Shown piece by piece: positions 55,951 to 64,000 of a stretch of DNA of 64,000 nucleotides. The stretch is taken from NCBI RefSeq assembly GCF_964340395.1, contig NC_135561.1, positions 15,333,461 to 15,397,460 of the forward strand, given 5' to 3'. A program made the translations under genes and the position numbers. The DNA is from Glandiceps talaboti (taxonomy: Eukaryota; Hemichordata; Enteropneusta; Spengelidae). Position 1 is the first letter of the stretch. Each line of letters begins with the position of its first letter. The notes under the pieces were generated by a model that was not told where the DNA came from, did no database searches, and saw only the letters and a program-made list of their open reading frames with translations.

Positions 55951-56164
55951 ATGGTACACCTAAAACCCGCGTCAGTTTTATTACTTTCATGTGTACTCAT
56001 CACAGTTTGTGGTTTCCCTATATTTTTACGTAAAACGAGTAAGTCAGCTTTTCACAAGTTACCTGAACCATACAAAGTGGTTCTAGATCACATCACCCAC
56101 AACTCCGATGATTGTCAACATGCGACGTGTGGCCTGGAAAGTACAAGCTACCTTCTGAGTCTTC
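55951..56164 (+). CDS. Candidate first coding exon of a secreted protein gene, family unknown
   Basis: The ATG is in a good context (aagATGG) and opens 71 codons ending at a consensus donor (CTTC|gtaagt). The N-terminus reads MVHLKPASVLLLSCVLITVCG, here shown as MVHLKPASVLLL then SCVLITVCG: a short n-region, a hydrophobic core and a plausible signal cleavage near VCG/FP. The mature part is polar with two cysteines (DDCQHATCG). A TATA-like TATATAAA lies at 55651-55658. I found no convincing second exon before the retroelement at 60252. I do not recognise the family. The call rests on the signal peptide and the donor only. Confidence 0.42.
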
Positions 56165-56251
56165 GTAAGTACATGTACTTATCTTTTCTCAAACAATTAT
56201 CATAGTACTAAATAATAAGGGGTCGGATTAAAGTGTTTCTCATTTTGCAAT

Positions 56252-56336
<85 letters not shown>

Positions 56337-56358
56337 AGAGAGGGAGAGAGGGAGGGAG
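56252..56358. repeat. (GA)n microsatellite
   Basis: A roughly 105-bp GA tract grading into GGGA units begins about 88 nt after the donor of the candidate secreted-protein exon. Confidence 0.95.
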
Positions 56359-56684
56359 GGACTGAGGGAGCACATTTTTCATCTCCAATGCCCGCGAGTT
56401 CGACTACGGTAATAGGAATATACAGGGGAGGAATTGCTGTAATTGTTGACAACATTGGCATTTTTGGAACCATGTTCGTGGAAGCAATCGTTTGGTACAT
56501 ATTGGGAAGTTTCGAGACGATGTCCCAACACCGCTGTCTATTGCACTAACCCAGTATCCAAGCTTAATGTTTATCCTATCGCTATTGTTTTGGGTTGGCA
56601 GGCAGTACCCAGTTCAATTTACAGAAAACAGTAGGTTTTAACGCCCAATAAAAAAAATGTGCGGTTCCGATTACGCTCAATTTT

Positions 56685-57005
56685 AGAATAGGTGGGTAGG
56701 TAGATTTTTTCATTTTATATCTTTTTCTGTATACGTGCATAGTTCAGGATTTCCATTGTTTTCCAAATGGTCTATGTGTTGTTTATTTCTTCCTATCAGA
56801 TGTACAGCCATTAGAAATTGGACGAACAGTTTTATTTTGTCTTTTTAAGTTGATGTCAGTTTCCGCACCCACTATTTCTCGTGAGAGTTCAAAATTTTGC
56901 AATTTTATTATTTTTTCTCGAATAAGAAAAAAAGTTTAGTGGAAAGCTTGGTGGGGGTCGTGTACCCGGAACCAAACAAATACTAGTTTTTTGGGCCTAA
57001 AAGTA
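56685..57005 (-). repeat. 300-bp dispersed repeat, copy 3
   Basis: The most diverged copy: ATCAGATGTACAGCCATTAG and AGTTGATGTCAGTTTCCGCA are conserved, but the minus-strand frame has a stop. It lies between the candidate secreted exon and the retroelement. Confidence 0.65.
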
Positions 57006-57922
57006 CAAATTACAAAGATAACATTTCAATTATTACTTTGGTAATCAAGGCTTCGGTTTACTAAGAGACACAAACGAAACTATTGTCAGACACAACATGT
57101 TGACACAACATCAATGTGATAAGATATCTCTCTGAATACAAAGCTACATTGCAGGTTGTTGTTGAATTTGAAGTGACCACACACGTACAAATGTACACAT
57201 CCACGGACAGGATCTTATTGATAGAGTGCCACTAGTTTGCAGTGTACTGTTTTGGAACTTCCAATGTTTACACTCTCTTGATCATAGAGTGATTAGATTT
57301 GCACAGCAGAGGAACCACTGTCACTCACATCTTGTGTAATCTACCACATTGAACAACAGTGGTTTTAGGTTGTATCCATCTTATAGTAAACCAAAGCCTC
57401 GATTACCAGAGTCATTGATATTACATTTACGATGAAGAAGCAGAATTTATTAATTAAGAACGGAATAAATCGGATTTTATATTTTATAATTATAACAAAG
57501 TTGATGGAAAGGTGTATTCTAATTTCTACAGTCTAGGAGTTTACTGATATGAATTAATCTAAAACTCCCTGAACTCATGACAAATATAGAGATGAAGGGA
57601 TAAAACAAAATTTAGCAATAGTTGTTACTTAAATCAGAATGGAGGCTTTTTTTCCGGATTACTGTGAACATAAACAATTGGTTACGCTGTACTTCGACCA
57701 TTGAATTGTGATTTTACGGGTGTAATTGCATGCAACGTTTTACTATTTACGAAAAATAAAATGGCCCAATTACGAAGTGCGAAAATACCTGTTGCCCATT
57801 TTCATTGTCGTTTATTTACTCCATAAAAATGTATTCTCATTGGACCGTAAATCCAGTTTGTTGGTTATGGGAGGGATAATAACCTGCTCGTCACCTTTCC
57901 ATTATTGGATCTCGACCCAATA

Positions 57923-58102
57923 TAGCTGCAATGATTGTAGCGTTCTGCTGCGATTTTGAGGGTTTTTTTTGTCTGTTTTAGCGACTTTTTAAGTTTTGGT
58001 GTTTAACCCGCATTTAACGGTTAAAACACCAAAACTTAAAAAGTCGCCAAAACAGACAAAAACCCCTCAAATTCGCAGGAAATGCTACAATTATTGCAGC
58101 TA
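57923..58102. repeat. Long near-perfect hairpin, about 82-bp arms
   Basis: The left arm ends CGACTTTTTAAGTTTTGGTG TTTAA; the right arm starts TTAAAACACCAAAACTTAAA AAGTCG. Outer ends TAGCTGCAATGATTGTAGC and GCTACAATTATTGCAGCTA also match. The loop is about 14 bases. It is probably a foldback MITE; no target-site duplication is clear. Confidence 0.9.
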
Positions 58103-59252
58103 AACCCATGGTAGGTCAATAGCAAGCCAAAACAAGGTCGCTCTAAAGATATGAGTTGAAAAGTAACATTTGTTTAGGTCCCCAGGATCATGAGAAGTAG
58201 GGAATGTGTATTAGGGGAGAACAATTTGATTTCTGGGGGTGGGGGTGGGGTGGGGGTTGGAGAATTATGGGAATAAAAAAATTGTCGGCAGGTGAAGGAG
58301 AAAAAAATAATTTGATCCCGTAATGACTTGAGAAAAAAATTGTTACAACAGACAGAAGTAAACAGACATTATTGCGATGTGCTGAAATCAGCAACATTTG
58401 GGAATCAGATTCTCTCATTTTCTCTGGAGGTTAGCCGGCGTAACTAAGAGCGGTCAGGAGTACAGCACTCCCTCGAGTTCAGTTCGTGTTATTTTTCCAT
58501 ACCACTTTACTACGAACCCGGAAAAACTATGGCCTCTGATATATTGTTTTCACTATTTCAAATGTTATGTGAATAGCGCTAGCCTGTATTAGTTGCAACT
58601 AAGCTAAGGCCAAATAAAAAATGGTATGCGCTTCCGATAACCCGACCGACCCTAGTTTAAACCCCGACCTTAAACAGTTTTGGCATACAAAGGTAAAATG
58701 ATAACAATTTAATTTCCGTGTACACCTTCATGCCTTTAATTACTTTAACCGTAGACTGTAGTATCTTCGTTTAAACAAATCTTATTCCAAACCAGGTCTT
58801 TTTAGACTATAACAGTACAGTCTGCATAACGTGTTTGTCTACCTAACTTATAATTTTCTTCATTTACTTCTTTTACACCTCATCAAACTTTCACAGAAGT
58901 ATTGTGACCAATGAGTATCTTATATAGGGGTCGAAGTAATTTTTTAAAAATTAAGGGAAAATCATATCAAATTCTGACCTATCTACCCTATCGTCTAAAG
59001 TCATGTTATGGGAAACAAACAGTTATGTTCATTTTGCCTAATCGCCAAAAGAATTTCTTTTAAGGTTGAGATGCAGGTTCGTCAGCTCATTTTTCCTCCA
59101 TCACATTTCTCAGTAAAGACAAGATAAATACACCATTTTTTTCATTAATTATGTCGAGTCTTTGTATGAAGTTGTGGTTTCTATGGTGATTTTTTACATT
59201 TTTAACCATATTATGGATCTATACCCAAAAAATGTGTTTTTTGACGATTTTC

Positions 59253-59571
59253 ACTTAAAGCTATTTAACTTTTACAAACAGTTGAATATAGTCCTCTTTT
59301 CGACTTTAAATGCAAGCTATGTACATAAACAAAAAAACGTTCCTCCAGATTTTTTATTTTGTCTCTCATTGTCTTGTTATAATCATCCAAAGTTGTATTT
59401 TTGTGTTTTTTGCATAAATTACCGCTTTTCACACTTCTCAATGCAATATCTCTTGATTCCCTCAAAAACTAAACAATCCGGAGGAACGTTTTTTCGACAC
59501 GCTGTCTCCGAGTATTGTCTCCAAATTTGACACAGCTGGGACGTTCTGACGCAAAGTTAAATAGCTTTGAA
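59253..59571. repeat. Inverted-repeat element with AAAGCTATTTAACTT ends
   Basis: The outer pair is AAAGCTATTTAACTTT (about 59258) with AAAGTTAAATAGCTTT (about 59554). The inner pair is AAAAAACGTTCCTCC (about 59330) with GGAGGAACGTTTTTT (about 59480). Nested inverted repeats of this kind suggest a MITE. Confidence 0.65.
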
Positions 59572-60251
59572 CTTCACACAGTATACAAAATAAAGAACGT
59601 AGAAAAATGCTAATTTACACAATTGGACTCCTTCCGCCCGACAAAAGCTTTCAAATTCGACAGACATTGCAACAGCTTTTTTCTGTGACTTGCAAATATG
59701 TTACTCAATCCTTGCCATTTGGTTGTGTACGTTGCTTTGCTACAGACATGAAGAAAATCGGGTATTTTAGGAGTTGTCATGAAATGCTTCAGATAGAAAC
59801 GTGTTTGTTTCCCGCGATAAATGTGTCATGTCATCTATTATTCATCTACGGGTGGAGACTTTGGTTTAATCTTTTAATACGGTACGCGTGCCGTTCTCGA
59901 CATTACATAGTATACTTTCTGGTTTGGATTCGAAGCCCTTGCTCTACGCAGTTGGTGTTCGTGTTTTGATACGAATATGGGCTACGTTCCATATTCCTGC
60001 TCATGTATTAGGCATTGCTACGCAATTGTTGTTGGTGTTTCGTTGAAAACACACAATAAACAAAGGTTAACCCTTTCCCTGAAATTAAATTTCCACACCA
60101 GGACACCGTACGACATCGGGAATTTTATACAAATTGCAAGGAGTGTTACAAAACTACGGTATAAATAATGGTACTTGACGAACTCACGTCAACAGTTTTT
60201 CTAGATCTTCCACTGCGAGTGACGTTTTATGATACTCGGAGTCGTAGTAGA

Positions 60252-60698
60252 TGTTACGATCCAAAATATCGTATTTCGGAATTATGGGAATAAATTCTAC
60301 TTTTCGGCATTGTAGGCCATAGGTCAGAAATAGACTGGCGATGACGGAGCTGGGCAAACATGATGTAACTGAAATTCACATGGTTGGTTAGAGAAAAGTG
60401 CGTAATAACTTTTATGATGGCATGATCTTAGGGTGTGACTTGCTATTTATATAGTCGTTGTGTAAATTCCATTGTATTCGAAGTATACTTAAGATGAGAA
60501 TAAAATATCCAGAATCAGAGGAGAGGAGACGAGAGAGACTCGGGTAGGTGATTCTGGCAAGCCGAAATATCTTCTCAGTTGTGACTAATTCCCGACTTGG
60601 ACCTGAACGATCCCGTACGAGAGTATGAGAGTGTGAGTGCTAGAGTGTAACGTCTGAACTATCCATACTTATACCGTTCAACTCTACGACTCCCAACA
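60252..60698 (+). repeat. 5' LTR of the gypsy-like element (boundaries inferred)
   Basis: It starts TGTTACGATCC and ends CCCAACA (TGTT..AACA), one base before a TGG-starting primer-binding site. A TATA-like TATTTATATA lies at 60444-60453 and AATAAA at 60499-60504, as expected for the U3 promoter and R poly(A) signal. The second LTR is outside the window, so the left boundary is an inference. Confidence 0.7.
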
Positions 60699-60699
60699 C

Positions 60700-60715
60700 T
60701 GGTGGAAAATCCAAC
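60700..60715 (+). promoter_or_regulatory. tRNA primer-binding site
   Basis: TGGTGGAAAATCCAAC directly follows the LTR. The leading TGG pairs with a tRNA 3' CCA end. I cannot assign the tRNA. Confidence 0.6.
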
Positions 60716-60798
60716 AGGTCCACTTAAAGTTATTACGTTCTGGTAGAAGACTGAGAAGAAAACGACATTAACATCCTTGTCAACGGCCACCTACAGTA

Positions 60799-61872
60799 AT
60801 GGCAGAAGCAGACCCGAATATCCAGCAAGAAGCTCCACAGCCAGAAAACAATGGAGCAGAGGTCAACCAAGGCCAGCGGCAAGACGCACGGCTGGCTCAC
60901 CAAGAGCTACAACGCATTGTCAACAGAATGCAGAATTTGACGGTGGGTAACGATATCATACCACCTCAATTTTATGGGAAGGAAGATGAAATACCAACCA
61001 GATGGTTGCGTAAATTTGATGCATATGTCGTCCTTAAGCAGTTTGACAATATTCAACGTCTGAATATTTTTAGTCTGCTTATGTCTGGTGAAGCAGAGAG
61101 ATGGTACACGTCCTTGCCTGACGACCTGGCGAACAACTGGGAGAACATGCGTGCAGCTTTCATCGGACGATTCCAGAACAGAGCACCACAGTGGCGTATA
61201 GATCAAGAGCTAAGAACAATTAAGCAAATGGACAAAGAAACAATCGAAAAATATGCCTCACGTTTAAGGGATATGTGCTATCGTTATAACAGAAATGATA
61301 ACGAGCTTTTTAGTTTATTTTTACAGGGGTTAATACCGTCTATACGTAGTACGGTAGTCAACAGAGATCCGGTCAATTTCCAGGAGGCCGTGGCTTTCGC
61401 CCGAACAGCAGAAGTGGTGGAACGGTTCGACGATGATGTCAAAGTACTGAAAACTGGTCGTACTTCCGACACGTCTACAGAGGTTTTACAACAAGCCTTC
61501 GACTCTTTGCTAAAACAGAATGAAGTTCTACATGAGAAGCTATCAGCAGCGGCGGTGACGCCCCTCCCTGTACCAGCAGCGCCTGTTCAAATACGACAAG
61601 AACCCTACGCAAACGCTGGACCACGGTCACGGGTAGGCCAGAGCTATAATTATTCTAACGTAAATAGGCCGCCAGTAGTAACTCCACGTTATGGCGGTCG
61701 ACAAGTTAATACGGCTAAGCAGATTTGTAAATTTTGTAATAAGCCAGGGCATTCAAGTCCTAATTGTTATACAAATCCTAATCGTGGGTGTTACAATTGT
61801 GGGGAGATAGGCCATGTGGCCAGATTTTGTGATAGAAATGGTGCCCGATATGCTTTTCCAAAAAACGGGTAA
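60799..61872 (+). CDS. gag: Gag polyprotein of gypsy-like retrotransposon
   Basis: 357 aa from an ATG in good context (gtaATGG). The first 30 residues are Gln/Asn-rich. Residues about 55-220 form a retrotransposon Gag capsid-type helical domain, recognisable by RWLRKFDAYVV, AERWYTSLPDDL and WENMRAAFIGRFQ. Residues about 240-305 are a Pro/Gln-rich linker. Two CCHC zinc knuckles follow, CKFCNKPGHSSPNC (310-323) and CYNCGEIGHVARFC (331-344), which bind the genomic RNA. Gag assembles the virus-like particle in the cytoplasm. The stop at 61870-61872 lies 3 nt after a -1 slippery site through which pol is expressed. Confidence 0.93.
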   Translation: MAEADPNIQQEAPQPENNGAEVNQGQRQDARLAHQELQRIVNRMQNLTVGNDIIPPQFYGKEDEIPTRWLRKFDAYVVLKQFDNIQRLNIFSLLMSGEAERWYTSLPDDLANNWENMRAAFIGRFQNRAPQWRIDQELRTIKQMDKETIEKYASRLRDMCYRYNRNDNELFSLFLQGLIPSIRSTVVNRDPVNFQEAVAFARTAEVVERFDDDVKVLKTGRTSDTSTEVLQQAFDSLLKQNEVLHEKLSAAAVTPLPVPAAPVQIRQEPYANAGPRSRVGQSYNYSNVNRPPVVTPRYGGRQVNTAKQICKFCNKPGHSSPNCYTNPNRGCYNCGEIGHVARFCDRNGARYAFPKNG

Positions 61873-61923
61873 ACGTTGCGAGACGAAAATTGTATAAGCA
61901 GTCAGATGAGAAATCTCGCAACG
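61860..61923 (+). promoter_or_regulatory. -1 programmed ribosomal frameshift signal (gag-pol)
   Basis: The slippery heptamer A AAA AAC (61860-61866) is read CCA AAA AAC in the gag frame. A 7-nt spacer (61867-61873) contains the gag TAA. A perfect 10-bp stem pairs CGTTGCGAGA (61874-61883) with TCTCGCAACG (61914-61923) across a 30-nt loop. Heptamer, spacing and stem all fit the established -1 rule. The loop and downstream sequence share short complementary words (TGAGA with TCTCA), so a pseudoknot is possible but not shown. Confidence 0.85.
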
Positions 61924-64000
61924 GAGTATCTTTAAATCTCAATTGTGTTAATTTGCCAGAGTCAATGATTGTAAATGATAATTTAATTAATGTGCGTATT
62001 TTTGATCGTAAAGTTTCAGCACTTATAGATACAGGTTCCGATGTATCAATAATTTCAGAGTCTTTGTTAAATAATATTCGTAAGTTAAGAAAGTGTAAGC
62101 TTTTCAAATCAAATTATAAGATAGTTACTTTGCCAGATGGGCGTACTTTGCCTATTTTAGGATGTCTTAGAATTCCTGTTTTCTTTACTAATCGTGCGAT
62201 TACTATGCAAGTCTATGTCCTCAAAGAATTGAAGCAGGATTTAATTATAGGCCATGATTTCTTACGTAGAAATGGAGCCATTATTGATTTTATGAAGCGC
62301 AAAGTTACTTTACGTCCATCGTCCCTTATACGCGCGTCTAAGACATATTCTATACCTGCTCGTTCAGAGTGTGTTATATCGGCGCGTGTTCGTGGGGATT
62401 ACCCTAACGGTATAGTAGGTCATACTACAAACATAATGTCGCTTGCTCACATTGGTATTGCTACTGCGAGAGTTTTAGGTGCTGTGCAGAATGGGCGCGT
62501 TCCGGTTAGACTAGTGAATTGTAAGGATACGCCTGTAAAATTGAGGAGAGGTACTCGTTTAGGTAATTTCAGAATTTTGCCAGATGGTACTGATATCCAT
62601 ACTTTTGATACTAATGTTAGTCGCAACGGGCCAGTTGTACGTCCAAATAGGTTAAGTAAACAGGAGTTTTTAAAGGCATTTGATTTTGAAGATTCTACTT
62701 TAACCTCAGATCAGGTATTGCAGTTACAACAGGTATTATGGAAAAATAAGGATGCGTTCGTTGATGACACTAACACCTTGGGATATTGTGATATAATTAA
62801 GCATAGAATCAATTTAAAACCAGGTAGTAAGACCGTATCTCGCCCTCCATATAAAGCTTCTCCAGATAAGCGTGAGGAAATTAAACGACAAATTGATAAG
62901 TTGTTAGACCAGGGTTTGGTAGTTCCCTCTACTTCTCCTTACAGTTCTCCGGTTTTACTAGTACGTAAACCAAATGGTGAATTTCGTATGGTTATAGATT
63001 ATAGGATGATAAATTCTATTACAGAACCCATTGCTTTCCCTCTTCCTGGGATAAAAGATACTTTAGATATCATTGGGAGTAAATGTCCAAAGTATTTTTC
63101 GACCCTAGACCTTAGTTCGGGATTTTGGCAAATAGCTATACATCCTGACGATGTACATAAGACTTCCTTTGTCTCTCATTACGGTAAGTTTGCTTTCAAG
63201 GTGTTACCTATGGGAATGATGAATAGTTCGGCAAGTTTTCAAAACACAATACAGTTCGTTCTAATAAATTTGCTAAACGACTCATGCTGCGCCTACATGG
63301 ACGATATTTTAGCATTCTCAGCAACATTTGAAGATCATTTAATACATATTGATGAAGTTCTTACACGTTTACGCGAAGCCAATTTAAAGTTAGGACCACG
63401 GAAGTGCGTTTTTGGTAGGCGCGAGGTCAAATTTCTAGGTCACCGGGTCAACGAACACGGGGTCATGGCAGATCCTTCTAAATTGGAAGCTGTCAAGAAT
63501 TTCCCCACGCCAAAATCGGTTACAGAATTAAAGTCATTTCTGGGATTGGCAAATTTCTATAGAAAGTTTATTAAGGATTTTGCTAAGATTGCGCATCCAT
63601 TGCATGGTCTATTAAGGAAAGGCGTCGACTTTGTTTGGTCACGTGATTGTGAAATAGCATTTGATACACTAAAGACGGCGTTAATCTCACCTCCTGTACT
63701 AGCGCATCCACGGTTTAATGAGGAATTTATTCTATATACGGACGCGAGTAGTTTTAGTGTAGGTTATGTGTTAGCTCAGATTCAGGAGGGTGTGGAAAAA
63801 CCTATATGCTATGGTGACAGGGCGCTGTCGAAACCACAACAGAATTATACAGTTACGGAAAGGGAATTTCTAGCTTTGATTCACGCTCTCTCGCAGTGTG
63901 AACAGTATTTGCATTCTGTTCATTTTACGGTTATTACAGATCATGCTAACCTTCCCTATTTGATTAAGACTACGGAACCTTCGGGGCGTTTAGCGCGATG
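61866..64000 (+). CDS. pol: Pol polyprotein: aspartic protease, reverse transcriptase, RNase H (partial at 3')
   Basis: It is read in the -1 frame from 61866 and open for 711 codons to the window edge; there is no separate start codon. In order it encodes an aspartic protease with ALIDTGSDVSII (active-site D in the codon at about 62028) and the partner motif IIGHDFL. Reverse transcriptase follows with SSPVLLVRKPNGEFRMVIDY, STLDLSSGFWQIAIHPD and the catalytic YMDD at 63294-63305. RNase H has TDASS (D at 63741), TEREFLAL and TDHANLPYL. All main catalytic Asp/Glu positions are present. It makes cDNA in the particle. Integrase should follow beyond 64000. Confidence 0.93.

Larger units (their letters stand above)
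57006..60251. other. Region before the retroelement: hairpins only, no supported gene
   Basis: Apart from the hairpin at 57923 and the inverted repeat at 59253, I see ORFs of up to about 120 codons (for example 59607-59969, ATG start) with no domain, codon bias or splice context that would support a gene. Confidence 0.5.
60252..64000 (+). mobile_element. Ty3/gypsy-like LTR retrotransposon, 5' part (runs off the right edge)
   Basis: The order is 5'LTR (60252-60698), primer-binding site, leader, gag (60799-61872), -1 frameshift signal, then protease, reverse transcriptase and RNase H in one open frame to the last base. RT preceding RNase H with no integrase before RT is the Ty3/gypsy (Metaviridae) order; integrase and the 3'LTR must lie beyond 64000. 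Catalytic residues are present and there is no internal stop or frame break, so the copy looks young. The 5-bp word before the LTR is GTAGA, which should recur after the 3'LTR if the boundaries are right. Confidence 0.92.

Noticed and set aside
56200-56549. ORFs over the GA tract
   Set aside because: They depend on the GA microsatellite; the flanking non-repeat part has no recognised domain.

Overview
This is nuclear DNA of an invertebrate animal. It is AT-rich, with intron-split genes (GT..AG introns of 0.1-10 kb) and dense small inverted-repeat transposons, minisatellites and microsatellites. A JAK kinase, a ubiquitin-L40 fusion gene and an LRRC58 gene together point to a bilaterian with JAK-STAT signalling. 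The palindromic word ACATGTACATGT is very common. A mollusc-like or other lophotrochozoan, or an invertebrate deuterostome, would fit; the sequence alone does not let me name a species.

Layout. (1) 1-22077, minus strand: a Janus kinase gene. One likely 5'UTR exon and eleven coding exons give 793 residues: FERM, SH2, the JH2 pseudokinase and the start of the JH2-JH1 linker. The JH1 tyrosine kinase lies off the left edge. Its introns hold two minisatellites with a shared core (55 bp and 41 bp units), a 47 bp minisatellite and many MITEs, some within 30 nt of splice donors. (2) 22530-26030, plus strand: a complete ubiquitin-ribosomal protein L40 gene (UBA52), head-to-head with the JAK gene across a compact CpG-containing promoter. 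A tRNA-derived SINE sits in its last intron. (3) 26040-34860: intergenic DNA between convergent 3' ends, filled with repeats. (4) 34903-46752, minus strand: a complete LRRC58 gene (three coding exons, 349 aa). Its 10.3 kb first intron carries a roughly 77-copy, 42 bp minisatellite, two 171 bp hAT-type MITEs with target-site duplications, and a 150 bp-unit repeat. (5) 46760-60250: mostly repeats, including a 560 bp compound palindrome upstream of LRRC58, a (TTAG)n tract, two splice-bounded candidate exons (51336-51552; 55951-56164, the latter with a signal peptide) and a long hairpin. (6) 60252-64000, plus strand: the 5' two-thirds of a Ty3/gypsy-like LTR retrotransposon with intact gag and an open pro-RT-RNase H frame. 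The two frames are joined by a textbook -1 frameshift signal: A AAA AAC, a 7-nt spacer containing the gag stop, and a 10-bp stem. The element runs off the right edge.

The three host genes are unrelated in function (cytokine-type signalling; ubiquitin and ribosome supply; LRR protein). No operon-like organisation is implied. The least ordinary content is in the repeats and the retroelement's frameshift signal.
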